Shown: positions 14,499 to 21,710, counted from the first letter of the stretch. The stretch: DNA of 35,098 nucleotides from Bacteriovorax sp. (GCA_014377485.1 JACMPM010000080.1:1-35098), one strand, 5' to 3'. The notes: generated from the letters alone by a model not told the origin. Made by a program: numbers and translations.

Positions 14499-16916
14499 AT
14501 GGTAACTAATTACGAGGGTGACAACATAGAACTAAAAGATCATCTCCCTCTCCTGCCAATTAGGGACATAGTGGTTTACCCGTTTATGATTTTACCTTTT
14601 TTTGTAGGACGCGACTCCTCAATTCAAGCTGTAGATCATGCGCTTAACAAATCTGATCGACTCATTCTTCTTGCTAGCCAAAAAGATATGAAGGCAGAAG
14701 CCCCAACTCCGGATGAAATCTACGAGACGGGAACTATTGCAATGATCATGAGAATGAGAAAGTTGCCAGACGGAAGAGTAAAAATTCTTGTACAAGGGCT
14801 CTCGAAAGCTCGCATCACAGAATTTACTCAAGAAGCCCCTTACTTTATGTGTAAGCTGATGAAAGTCTCAGATGTGGCCATTGAAGAAAACAATGTTGCC
14901 GCAAATGCCTTAATGAGAAATATCCGTGAACAACTTGAAAAAGTTATTAACATGGGAAAAATTCTATCCCCTGATATTTTGATGATTTTAGAAGATATCA
15001 AAGATGCGGGAAGACTTGCAGACCTGGTTGCATCAAACCTTAATCTTCATGTTGCAGAAGCACAAACCATACTTGAAACACTTGATCCAATGGAACGCCT
15101 CCATAGAATCAACGATATCCTCTCTCGCGAATTAGAAATTCTAGCAATGCAAAATAAAATTAAAAGCACTGCAAAAGAAGAAATTTCTAAAACTCAAAAA
15201 GAGTATTTCCTTAGAGAGCAAATTAAAGCAATCAAATCAGAACTGGGTGATGAATCCCAAAAAGATCCGGATGATGAATTTGGTGAAATAAAAGAAAAAA
15301 TTAAAAAAGCCAAAATGAGTGAGGAAGCTGAAAAAGAAGCAACCAAACAAATTCTCCGTTTAGAAAAAATGCATCCTGATTCTTCAGAGGCATCAATTCT
15401 TAGAACTTATCTTGAATGGATGTGTGATTTACCTTGGAGTAAATCAAGTCCAGAACATATCGACCTTGATGCTGCACTTGAAATTTTAGATGAAGATCAT
15501 TTTGATCTCTTTAAAGTAAAAGAAAGAATTTTAGAATACCTAGCAGTTAGACAATTAAAAGGACCTGGCATGAAAGGGCCAATCCTTTGTTTCTCTGGAC
15601 CTCCCGGTGTTGGTAAAACTTCTCTTGGTAAATCTATTGCCAAAGCATGCGGAAGAGAATTTGTTCGCATCTCTCTCGGTGGTGTAAAAGATGAAGCTGA
15701 GATCAGAGGTCACCGACGAACTTATGTTGGAGCAATGCCAGGTCGTTTCATCCAAGCTCTTAAGCAAGTAAAAACTAATAACCCGGTTATCCTTTTAGAT
15801 GAAGTAGATAAATTGGGAGGCGACTTCAAAGGTGATCCTTCATCGGCACTTCTTGAAGTTCTAGATCCAGAACAAAATAGTGCTTTTAGAGATCATTACC
15901 TGAATATTCCTTTTGATTTATCAAACGTAATGTTCATTGCAACGGCAAACGTGCTCGACCAAATCCCTGCTCCACTTAGAGACAGGATGGAGATCATCAA
16001 CCTATCTGGCTATACTCAGGAAGAAAAAGTTGCGATCTCGAAAAAATACATCATTCCAAAACAAATGGATGAAAACGGAATCAATGAAAAGCATATTGCT
16101 TTTACTGATGACGGTGTAGCGAGTGTAATAAAAGGCTACACGGCTGAAGCAGGCCTTCGTAATCTTGAAAGAAAAATCGGAGCCATATGTAGAAAAGTAG
16201 CAATGAAAATTGCTAAAGGTGAAGCAGAGCAAACTCACATCATGACAGAGACAGTCTTTAAACTTTTAGGACCTCCTGTTTATACCAAAGATGATGAAAA
16301 AGATTGTGATGAAGTTGGAGTAGCAACAGGTCTGGCATGGACCTCTCACGGTGGTGAAGTTCTTTATATTGAAGCCACAAAGATGAAGGGAAGAGGTTTA
16401 ACTCTTACCGGTCAACTTGGTGACGTCATGAAAGAATCTGCTCAAACTGCGATTGGATACATTAGAAGTCAGGCAGCTGAACTTCATATTGATGAAGAAA
16501 TTTTTGAGAAGCATGAAATACATATCCACCTTCCGGCCGGAGCTACTCCGAAAGACGGACCAAGTGCAGGTATCACGCTTGCGACAACTATTGTTTCTCT
16601 TTTAACTAATACTCCAATCAGCCGCGATGTCGCGATGACAGGGGAAATCACCCTGACTGGTAAAGTTTTACCAATCGGTGGATTAAAAGAAAAAGCACTA
16701 GCTGCAATGAGAATGAATATCAAAACAATCATCATTCCTTGGAAAAATAGAAAAGACCTGGAAGAGATCCCGGAAGAATACAGAGCAAAACTAACTTTCA
16801 TACCGGTTAAAACTATCGATGAAGTTTTGGATGTAGCTCTAGTTGGATGGAAAGAGAAAAAGAAGAAGAAAGCTTACGCTCGAAACAAAGAATCTTTGCC
16901 GCCTGCAGCTGCTTAG
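14499..16916 (+). CDS. lon: ATP-dependent protease La (Lon)
   Basis: 805 residues. The N-terminal LON substrate-binding domain begins at LPLLPIRDIVVYPFM. The AAA+ module has Walker A GPPGVGKT (367-374), the Lon-specific RISLGGVKDEAEIRGHRRTY stretch and Walker B VILLDEVDK. The C-terminal protease domain has the catalytic Ser689 in PKDGPSAG and Lys732 in GGLKEKALAA, 43 residues apart as in the E. coli enzyme. It degrades misfolded and regulatory proteins in the cytoplasm. GGAGGA precedes the ATG by seven bases. The C-terminus has a short Lys-rich then Ala/Pro tail. A strong terminator follows. It is divergent from glmU. Confidence 0.97.
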   Translation: MVTNYEGDNIELKDHLPLLPIRDIVVYPFMILPFFVGRDSSIQAVDHALNKSDRLILLASQKDMKAEAPTPDEIYETGTIAMIMRMRKLPDGRVKILVQGLSKARITEFTQEAPYFMCKLMKVSDVAIEENNVAANALMRNIREQLEKVINMGKILSPDILMILEDIKDAGRLADLVASNLNLHVAEAQTILETLDPMERLHRINDILSRELEILAMQNKIKSTAKEEISKTQKEYFLREQIKAIKSELGDESQKDPDDEFGEIKEKIKKAKMSEEAEKEATKQILRLEKMHPDSSEASILRTYLEWMCDLPWSKSSPEHIDLDAALEILDEDHFDLFKVKERILEYLAVRQLKGPGMKGPILCFSGPPGVGKTSLGKSIAKACGREFVRISLGGVKDEAEIRGHRRTYVGAMPGRFIQALKQVKTNNPVILLDEVDKLGGDFKGDPSSALLEVLDPEQNSAFRDHYLNIPFDLSNVMFIATANVLDQIPAPLRDRMEIINLSGYTQEEKVAISKKYIIPKQMDENGINEKHIAFTDDGVASVIKGYTAEAGLRNLERKIGAICRKVAMKIAKGEAEQTHIMTETVFKLLGPPVYTKDDEKDCDEVGVATGLAWTSHGGEVLYIEATKMKGRGLTLTGQLGDVMKESAQTAIGYIRSQAAELHIDEEIFEKHEIHIHLPAGATPKDGPSAGITLATTIVSLLTNTPISRDVAMTGEITLTGKVLPIGGLKEKALAAMRMNIKTIIIPWKNRKDLEEIPEEYRAKLTFIPVKTIDEVLDVALVGWKEKKKKKAYARNKESLPPAAA

Positions 16917-16944
16917 TATTTGAATAAAATTGTCTAGTAAAAGT

Positions 16945-16979
16945 AAAAACCAACAGTATTGTTGGTTTTTCTTTTTTTG
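16945..16979 (+). terminator. Intrinsic terminator of lon
   Basis: AAAAACCAACA, loop GTAT, TGTTGGTTTTT form an 11-bp perfect stem followed by CTTTTTTTG. The U-tract is on the plus strand, 28 bases after the lon stop; the A-rich 5' arm could also support termination on the other strand. Confidence 0.9.
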
Positions 16980-16982
16980 TTT

Positions 16983-17022
16983 CAGGAAATTGTTATCATA
17001 AGACTAGTAACAAATTTTCCTG
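16983..17022 (+). promoter_or_regulatory. Imperfect inverted repeat just upstream of the receiver gene
   Basis: CAGGAAATTGTTA (16983-16995) and TAACAAATTTTCCTG (17008-17022) pair apart from a two-base bulge, around a 12-base loop. It ends nine bases before the ATG at 17032 and has no following T-run, so it is more likely an operator or a leader hairpin than a terminator. Confidence 0.35.
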
Positions 17023-17031
17023 GATCATTCT

Positions 17032-17439
17032 ATGAAACCACCTCGCAGCCATGACACTCTAAGAATTCTCATTGTAGATGATTCTGATTTCAATCGTCGC
17101 TCTATGTCCGAAATTTTAATTAATGAAGGATACAATGTTGTAGGCCAGGCCGGGTCGGCAGAAGATGCAATTCAGATTGCTCATAATACGAAGGCTAATT
17201 TAATCTTCATCGATGTTGTGATGCCAGACATCTCTGGACTTGAACTCACTAAGCATTTTCAAGAAAAACATGCAGGTGAACGCTATCTTATTATGATGTC
17301 TTCACTTAATATTGAAAGTATTATTATCGAATCAATTTCAAATGGTGCAATTGATTTTCTTCAAAAACCTTTCGAGCGAGAAGACCTCTTGAAAGCTGTC
17401 GAGAAAATTGAAAGGTTAACAGAGAAAGATAGTCACTAA
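17032..17439 (+). CDS. Stand-alone CheY-like response regulator receiver protein
   Basis: 135 residues forming a single receiver domain with no output domain. The acidic pair is D16/D17 (LIVDDS), the phosphoacceptor is D61 (FIDVVMPD), the switch Ser is at S90/S91 (MMSSL) and the conserved Lys is K112 (LQKPF). It therefore has every residue needed for phosphotransfer from a histidine kinase, which is not encoded nearby. Such proteins act through protein contacts, for example at the flagellar switch, but no target can be inferred here. A small exported-protein gene follows after 19 bases, probably in the same transcript. Confidence 0.92.
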   Translation: MKPPRSHDTLRILIVDDSDFNRRSMSEILINEGYNVVGQAGSAEDAIQIAHNTKANLIFIDVVMPDISGLELTKHFQEKHAGERYLIMMSSLNIESIIIESISNGAIDFLQKPFEREDLLKAVEKIERLTEKDSH

Positions 17440-17458
17440 TCGTCAGGAGCTAAAGTAT

Positions 17459-17791
17459 ATGTTTTTAATCCGCTTCGTTTTCTACTTCACGCTTAGCTTT
17501 GCTATTCTTTGCATTCCAATCGGCAGCGGGCGTCACCTGTTTGATAAATTCTATGGCATGGTCACGCCTTATGCAGACAAAGCAGTTCTGACAACCAAGC
17601 AAAAGATGTCGATCACAAAACGTTATTCAAAAAAGCTTTATTCTAATTCTGAGCCTATTGAAAAAGATGAAGTGAAAGTCAAACTCGCTGGGATTCAAAA
17701 AAAACCACATGAATTAAAAAAACATTCAAATGATGATTCGTACACCGACGAAGAGAGAGAAAGACTTCGAAAAGTATTAAGTAACGACTAA
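17459..17791 (+). CDS. Small exported or membrane-anchored basic protein, 110 aa, unknown
   Basis: Not recognised. CAGGAG lies nine bases upstream of the ATG, supporting it as a real gene. Residues 1-22 are a hydrophobic signal or anchor (FVFYFTLSFAILCIP). The remainder is strongly charged and Lys-rich, with KQKMSITKRYSKK, and ends in a DEERERLRKVL stretch likely to be helical. The Cys at about residue 18 is inside the hydrophobic stretch and lacks a clear lipobox. It follows the receiver gene by 19 bases and is closed by the hairpin at 17808. Function unknown. Confidence 0.7.
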   Translation: MFLIRFVFYFTLSFAILCIPIGSGRHLFDKFYGMVTPYADKAVLTTKQKMSITKRYSKKLYSNSEPIEKDEVKVKLAGIQKKPHELKKHSNDDSYTDEERERLRKVLSND

Positions 17792-17807
17792 ATTTAGAAA
17801 TGACATG

Positions 17808-17857
17808 CTCCACATAAAACAAAGCCCATCATTCGATGGGCTTTGTTTTATGTGGAG
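17808..17857. terminator. Bidirectional terminator: 23-bp perfect hairpin with ATTC loop
   Basis: Positions 17808-17830 are the exact reverse complement of 17835-17857, around the four-base loop ATTC. The stem core GCCCATC/GATGGGC is followed on either strand by CTTTGTTTTA, so the same hairpin can stop the plus-strand 17459 gene and the minus-strand 17880 gene. G-U pairs could extend the stem by a few bases on one strand. Confidence 0.88.
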
Positions 17858-17879
17858 TGTGGAGTGGAATTAATTTAAA

Positions 17880-18062
17880 TTATTTGCTGATTGTTTTTAC
17901 GCCTTCTTTTGTTACTTCAGTTTCATCCGCCGCTACAACTTTTGCTTCTCTTTTAGAAGTTTGGCTTGCGTAAGGACATTCACCTTTTTGGTCTTCGCCA
18001 ACTTCTGCTGACATTGCTCTTAAGGTAAAAAATAGAAGAGATGCGATTACTAATGCTTTCAT
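17880..18062 (-). CDS. Small exported protein, 60 aa (paralogue A)
   Basis: A 60-residue precursor with signal peptide MKALVIASLLFFTLRAMSA and predicted cleavage before EVGEDQK. The mature part (about 41 residues) has a single Cys in GECPY. It aligns without gaps over its full length with the 60-residue protein at 18728-18910, sharing the pattern E(V/L)GEDQK(G/S)ECP(Y/F), then SKR(E/D)AK and a terminal ISK. AGGGAG sits six bases before the ATG. A strong sigma-54-type promoter lies at 18107-18126. Family unknown; the conserved charged motif and single Cys are the only handles. It is probably periplasmic or secreted. Confidence 0.8.
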   Translation of the reverse strand: MKALVIASLLFFTLRAMSAEVGEDQKGECPYASQTSKREAKVVAADETEVTKEGVKTISK

Positions 18063-18106
18063 ATATACTCCCTAACGATGTTTTTTAAAGCTTTCTTGTA
18101 ATTAAT

Positions 18107-18126
18107 ATTTGCAGGCATCGTGCCAA
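18107..18126 (-). promoter_or_regulatory. Sigma-54 (-24/-12) promoter for the 17880 gene
   Basis: On the minus strand TTGGCACGATGCCTGCAA matches the sigma-54 consensus YTGGCACGRNNNTTGCW at all fixed positions but one (CTGC for TTGC), with the required ten bases between GG and GC. The predicted transcript start is about 36 bases before the ATG at 18062. Sigma-54 promoters need an enhancer-binding activator. Confidence 0.75.
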
Positions 18127-18175
18127 AAAAGTTGGATGGAATATAAATAACTTAGCCCTGTAAGAAATACATTGT

Positions 18176-18190
18176 GTCTATATTTTCGAC
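18176..18190. promoter_or_regulatory. Degenerate copy of the 15-bp palindrome, possible enhancer site
   Basis: GTCTATATTTTCGAC matches 12 of 15 positions of the palindrome GTCTMAACTTKAGAC found at 18609 and 19031. It lies 50 bases upstream of the -24 box at 18126, a usual distance for a sigma-54 activator site. It also sits inside a larger inverted repeat, GCCCTGT (18155-18161) and ACAGGGC (18189-18195). Confidence 0.35.
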
Positions 18191-18227
18191 AGGGCCGTTG
18201 AAAGAATGGACAGATTTTAACTTTTTA

Positions 18228-18532
18228 TTAGTCTATTGGTAAACTTAAATCAGAAGTCTTAACAATTCCTTGTTGTCCTTTGATCGAAGCTTCGGTGTAT
18301 TCAACATCAACCGATTTATCGGTTGCGAATAACTGTGGAATTGACAATCACTTGAGTCTCATCATCAGTTGGTGCAGTAGGTTGGTTGGCAGGCAAAGCC
18401 TTTGCTTTAAGATCAAGTTGTTAGGAAATCTTTTTCAGCTGTCGAATATAAGCAATCGACTGAGCATCCAGCGAATGCACTTGTGCTTAAAACTGATAAA
18501 GCTAAAAGGACTGTAAATTTCTTCATGTTCAT
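18228..18532 (-). pseudogene. Frameshifted gene for a small exported protein
   Basis: From ATG 18532 (AGGGA upstream; or ATG 18526) the frame gives a good signal peptide, KKFTVLLALSVLSTSAFAG, then CSVDCLYSTAEKD, and stops at 18413. A second frame continues with DLKAKALPANQPTAPTDD and ends near 18320. A third continues with FATDKSVDVEYTEASIKG to the TAA at 18228. Joined, these give one exported protein of about 100 residues, so two frameshifts have probably broken it; sequencing error is the alternative. It is flanked by the two 60-residue paralogues but does not obviously resemble them. A 15-bp palindrome lies 77 bases upstream. The remaining gap to 18063 holds only the promoter elements listed. 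Confidence 0.55.
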
Positions 18533-18608
18533 AAAATTTCCCTAGGTCCATTATTTATTAAAGAAGTATCGTTGTTGTGTTCATTCAAACTAATTCAAAA
18601 CCACACAA

Positions 18609-18623
18609 GTCTCAACTTGAGAC
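18609..18623. promoter_or_regulatory. 15-bp palindrome GTCTCAACTTGAGAC
   Basis: A perfect 7-bp inverted repeat around one base, almost identical to GTCTAAACTTTAGAC at 19031-19045. It lies 77 bases upstream of the frameshifted gene. It is likely a binding site for a dimeric regulator; no intact -24/-12 promoter is seen between it and that gene. Confidence 0.5.
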
Positions 18624-18661
18624 GGTGACGGGGGTAATTTTTCTAGCCTGTAGTCAGCACC

Positions 18662-18695
18662 AATAAGAAAAGCCCCGGACATAGTCGGCGGGGCT
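18662..18695 (-). terminator. Intrinsic terminator of the 18728 gene
   Basis: On the minus strand AGCCCC and GGGGCT close a stem with an inner GAC/GTC-type pairing, followed by TTTTCTTATT. It lies 33 bases after the stop of the 18728-18910 gene. Confidence 0.8.
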
Positions 18696-18727
18696 CTTCA
18701 AAATTATAGAAAATATTTAAGTTTCAA

Positions 18728-18910
18728 TTATTTGCTAATTCCTTTAGTTCCTTCAATTACAGCGTCTGATTCAACTGCTTCAACAGGTTTTGCATCTCTT
18801 TTAGAAGATTGATTCAAAAAAGGACATTCACTTTTTTGGTCTTCTCCAAGCTCAGCTGAAAATACGTTTAAAGAAATTATAGAGATCGTGATTAAGATTA
18901 AAAGTTTCAT
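18728..18910 (-). CDS. Small exported protein, 60 aa (paralogue B)
   Basis: A 60-residue precursor: signal peptide MKLLILITISIISLNVFSA, cleavage before ELGEDQK, then SECPF, SSKRDAK and a terminal GISK. It aligns residue for residue with paralogue A (17880-18062). ATG 18910 is chosen because AAGGGG lies seven bases upstream; an upstream in-frame Met at 18943 lacks a ribosome site and would spoil the signal peptide. A GG-N10-GC sigma-54-type promoter lies at 18943-18960 and a palindrome 71 bases above it. A terminator follows, so the gene is a single transcription unit. Function unknown. Confidence 0.8.
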   Translation of the reverse strand: MKLLILITISIISLNVFSAELGEDQKSECPFLNQSSKRDAKPVEAVESDAVIEGTKGISK

Positions 18911-18942
18911 AAAGTTCCCCTTGTGTTCGTTTATTATAAACA

Positions 18943-18960
18943 ATGCACATGGGATGCCAG
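18943..18960 (-). promoter_or_regulatory. Sigma-54-type promoter for the 18728 gene
   Basis: CTGGCATCCCATGTGCAT on the minus strand keeps TGGCA, the ten-base GG-to-GC spacing and TGCA, though it departs from consensus at several positions. The predicted start is about 24 bases before the ATG. Occurrence before both paralogues makes chance less likely. Confidence 0.55.
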
Positions 18961-19030
18961 TTATGACTTACGGTCTTTTGAGGTGTTGAAAGATTTTTTA
19001 AAAGAATAATGTCGTTAAATTTTACAGACC

Positions 19031-19045
19031 GTCTAAACTTTAGAC
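19031..19045. promoter_or_regulatory. 15-bp palindrome GTCTAAACTTTAGAC
   Basis: A perfect 7-bp inverted repeat around one base, 71 bases upstream of the -24 box at 18960. AGAC half-sites recur at 19026, 19042 and 19052, and ACGGTCT (18970-18976) mirrors AGACCGT (19026-19032). The layout suits an upstream activating site of a sigma-54 enhancer-binding protein. Confidence 0.5.
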
Positions 19046-19047
19046 AT

Positions 19048-19578
19048 CTATAGACACATTTGATTACTTGGCTCTACTTTGCAGAGAAGCTTTATTTCCC
19101 TATTCAAGTTGATATTAGAGGCTTTAATGATTGAGCCCAAGTCGTCTATTTTGGCTTGTAGAGCTTCGGCTTCATCTGTGGACAAATCGGCCATTAGTGA
19201 AGTCAGAACGGACGTAGAAGTCGATATACCCCCAATAAAGGTAGCTATTTTTACAACCTTAACTTCGTTCTTAAAATGATAAGAAGCAATCGCACCGCCA
19301 AGTAGGGTTAAGGCAGTAATTGTATCAGCGACTTTCCTGCTGTTTAAATATATTTTTTTATGGCTGGGAGTTTTTTTAGCTATTTCAAGGGCAGTATTTA
19401 AAACTGAGAGTTGAACATTTAATTCTTTCATTGATTTTTTCAAGATGTAGATACTCTCAAGCCTTTCTGTCATATCTGAATCTACAACTGCAGAAACTCG
19501 AGAAGCGCCAAGCGCCTCAGAAAACACGTTTGTGACGAGCATAGTAATAAACAATAAAAAAGTAACAGTAGTTTTCAT
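19048..19578 (-). CDS. Exported protein with helical and two hydrophobic segments, 176 aa, unknown
   Basis: Not recognised. It starts with signal peptide KTTVTFLLFITMLVTNVFS. Residues about 35-70 (SDMTERLESIYILKKSMKELNVQLSVLN) look like an amphipathic coiled helix. Two hydrophobic stretches follow: about 85-102 (ITALTLLGGAIASYHF) and about 112-130 (IATFIGGISTSTSVLTSLM), which could be a membrane hairpin. A second helical stretch leads to a C-terminus with two Cys (LLCKVEPSNQMCL). The ribosome site is weak and distant. It lies between the small exported-protein island and the Tad operon and shares their strand. Possible roles (periplasmic structural or membrane-inserting protein) are speculation. 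Confidence 0.7.
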   Translation of the reverse strand: MKTTVTFLLFITMLVTNVFSEALGASRVSAVVDSDMTERLESIYILKKSMKELNVQLSVLNTALEIAKKTPSHKKIYLNSRKVADTITALTLLGGAIASYHFKNEVKVVKIATFIGGISTSTSVLTSLMADLSTDEAEALQAKIDDLGSIIKASNINLNREIKLLCKVEPSNQMCL

Positions 19579-19659
19579 TTGGCCATCAACCCTTTTTGTA
19601 GAATTGGCACAATCATAACCGCAATAAAGAAAAAGGATAAAACAGATCTAATAACAATG

Positions 19660-19697
19660 TAAAAAATATCAAGACTGCCTAAAAATTAGACAGTCTT
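19660..19697 (-). terminator. Intrinsic terminator after the Cys-rich gene (end of the Tad unit)
   Basis: AAGACTG, a one-base mismatch, CTAA, loop AAA, TTAG, CAGTCTT form a stem at 19671-19697; on the minus strand it is followed by GATATTTTTTA. It lies 16 bases after the stop at 19713. Confidence 0.8.
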
Positions 19698-19712
19698 AAA
19701 ATATTTTTAAAC

Positions 19713-19979
19713 TTAGTGTCCTACTGTTTTTGTTCCAGTCGCACCAGCAGCGTCTACTGAGTCAGTAGTTGGTTTTGCACCACCAGTACCAACGATTCCT
19801 GCACATTGAGTTTCTTTCTGGCTAGAGGCTGGATCATTACATTTTCCATCCTTTAAAGAGTAAGAAGGGTTCAAGGCTTTACAATCTGCTTCTACTTTAC
19901 ACTCACCACCAAGTGTACATGTTCCAGCGTAAACTGAAGTCATTGCCATCATCATCATAACTGTCATAAAAATTTTCAT
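19713..19979 (-). CDS. Small Cys-rich exported protein, 88 aa
   Basis: Not recognised. AAGGAG precedes two adjacent ATGs; the second (19979) has the better six-base spacing. The signal peptide is Met-rich (KIFMTVMMMMAMTSVYA) with cleavage before GTC. The mature protein has five Cys (TC, GEC, DC, KC, QC) within 45 residues, compatible with a disulphide-stabilised fold, and a Gly/Thr/Ala-rich C-terminal tail ending KTVGH. It follows the Rhs-repeat gene by 40 bases and precedes a terminator, so it is probably the last gene of the Tad-Rhs transcript. Confidence 0.75.
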   Translation of the reverse strand: MKIFMTVMMMMAMTSVYAGTCTLGGECKVEADCKALNPSYSLKDGKCNDPASSQKETQCAGIVGTGGAKPTTDSVDAAGATGTKTVGH

Positions 19980-20019
19980 CATTATCTCCTTCGTCCATCG
20001 ACACTACTGTATCGGTAAA

Positions 20020-21648
20020 TTACATATTTAAATTAACACCTGCGGGCTTAACAATACTTAAAAGGGACTGGAAAGCTTGGGTAACCTGAAGAGCCATCTT
20101 CGCCCCTGCTTTTGATTCTACTTTTTTTATCTCGCCGTAGTTATCGTAAGCAACGTTAATGATCCCAACATTTTCCATTTCGATTTCGACTGGTTTACCC
20201 ATTGAATTGTATTTAAATGAAAGCGTTCGACGTGATTTCTCATCATTCTTTTCCTGGTCGATCATTTTAGTGATCTTACCAGCACGGTCGTAAATCAAGA
20301 GAACCGATTTTCCAGAGCTATTAACGGCCTTAGAAAGATTTCCAGTTTTGTCGTATTGAAAAGTAGTCCAGCCTTCGTTGTTTACAACTTTTGTAATCTT
20401 GTTAATTTTGTCATCATAATCAAGTTGAACGAATTCACCTTTAGTAGATGTTTTCTTAGTAAGAAGTCCTTTAGCATTGTACTCAAAAGTTGTTACGTCT
20501 TTACCGCGAGTAATTTTTAAAGGAAGCGAGCAACATTCAGAGTAGATCGTCTCAGTCTTAATCCCATCGAGCTCAGTTGCAATTCTATAAGTATATTGCT
20601 GACCATCTGGTTTAGATTTAATTTCATATTCATAACGGCTAACTGATTCTGGACCATCAGCAGGTTTTTTAGAAACAGTCGTCCAGTAATGAAGGTCTGG
20701 ATTTTTAGGATTGTTTTCGTATTTATACTTTGTAGACTCTCCGTTTCTCTCAACCACTTCAGTTGCAAAAGAGTTCTTGTCGTACTTAATATGCATCTTA
20801 GAGTTATCAACATAAGTGATAGTTGTTAAATTATGGTTACCATCGTATTCATATTTGTAACTATTTCCACCAACGTCTACACTTTGAATTAAGTTTCCTT
20901 TAGGGTCATAAGTATAATTGGTTTTTTTATCACCTGCAGAAGATGCACTTTTAATTTTTCCATCCGCATACCACTCTAAGAGAATTTGTTTCGCTTGAGT
21001 GTCCTTGATTGCGGTAACTTGATTAGCCTTGTATTCGAACAAGATTGCATATCCATTTTTATCTGTGATTTTTGTAAGTTTTCCGTCGTTATCAAAAAAG
21101 TCTGTGCGCCCATCAGAGTTACTTCTTTTGTATCCATCTTTTTCTTTAACGATTGTTTGGATACCGCGGTCATTTGAATAAAGAGTTGTGCCATCTGCCA
21201 GCTTGGTTTCAACATTGTATTTTTTTGAATAAGCTTGGCGAATTTCAGCATCGTTATTTAATCGAGTAATCAATGCCTGCACAGCTGATTCACTCATTGG
21301 CTCTTTCTTTTTCATTGCTTCAACAATTTTCTTCGAAGCAGATTCAACATTCACAGCTTCTTTCGGTACGAAACGCGTTTGCGCTCCTGAACCGTTTTCA
21401 ATTACAACAACAGATCCGTCAGCCGAAACAACTAACTTCGTTTCATAGAGTGATCCCCAACCAAACCCAAACCAGCCATTTTCAATTGATTTTGCATTGT
21501 ATGTTCTAGTCACTTCTAAGTCATGATCCCCACCGGGAACGATGATATCAGTGTACGTAATATAAAAGTTTCCGTTCTTTAAATTCACCCCTCCGAGAGC
21601 TACCAGCGGTAGCAACAAAAGAGCAATCAGTACTTTTTTTAAATTCAT
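20020..21648 (-). CDS. Exported YD/Rhs-repeat protein without a toxin domain
   Basis: 542 residues. A signal peptide (residues 1-19, NLKKVLIALLLLPLVALG) is followed by VNLKNGNFYITYTDI and HDLEVTRTYNAKS, the start typical of DUF6531/Rhs modules, with GWFGFGWGSLYE next. From about residue 170 to 500 there are tandem YD repeats of the form TDKNGY, FEYKANQVTAIKD, YTYDPKGNLIQSV, YEYDGNHNLTTI and QYDKTGNLSKAV, which build the beta-strand shell of Rhs proteins. No C-terminal toxin or RHS core-ending motif is seen; it ends KPAGVNLNM. It starts 62 bases after tadB with no terminator in between, so it is probably co-transcribed with the Tad genes and may be a surface or secreted partner. Confidence 0.87.
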   Translation of the reverse strand: MNLKKVLIALLLLPLVALGGVNLKNGNFYITYTDIIVPGGDHDLEVTRTYNAKSIENGWFGFGWGSLYETKLVVSADGSVVVIENGSGAQTRFVPKEAVNVESASKKIVEAMKKKEPMSESAVQALITRLNNDAEIRQAYSKKYNVETKLADGTTLYSNDRGIQTIVKEKDGYKRSNSDGRTDFFDNDGKLTKITDKNGYAILFEYKANQVTAIKDTQAKQILLEWYADGKIKSASSAGDKKTNYTYDPKGNLIQSVDVGGNSYKYEYDGNHNLTTITYVDNSKMHIKYDKNSFATEVVERNGESTKYKYENNPKNPDLHYWTTVSKKPADGPESVSRYEYEIKSKPDGQQYTYRIATELDGIKTETIYSECCSLPLKITRGKDVTTFEYNAKGLLTKKTSTKGEFVQLDYDDKINKITKVVNNEGWTTFQYDKTGNLSKAVNSSGKSVLLIYDRAGKITKMIDQEKNDEKSRRTLSFKYNSMGKPVEIEMENVGIINVAYDNYGEIKKVESKAGAKMALQVTQAFQSLLSIVKPAGVNLNM

Positions 21649-21710
21649 AAACCCAAGTCCTTGTTAATAAAAAAATCCATTTAATATTTCGGTCGTTTAT
21701 CTTTTTTACT

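Noticed and set aside
16484-16801. Minus-strand open frame of 105 codons
   Set aside because: It is antisense to the conserved protease domain of lon, so its openness follows from lon codon use.
18280-18516. Plus-strand open frame of 78 codons in the small-protein island
   Set aside because: The minus strand here reads as a signal peptide plus continuing frames of a broken exported protein with a ribosome site; the plus frame has neither.
19677-19691. Another 12/15 match to the 15-bp palindrome, with a GG-N10-GC spacing at 19607-19621 before the 19048 gene
   Set aside because: The palindrome match is part of a terminator stem, and the promoter keeps only the GG and GC pairs without the TGGCAC and TTGC context. 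It is too weak to claim.
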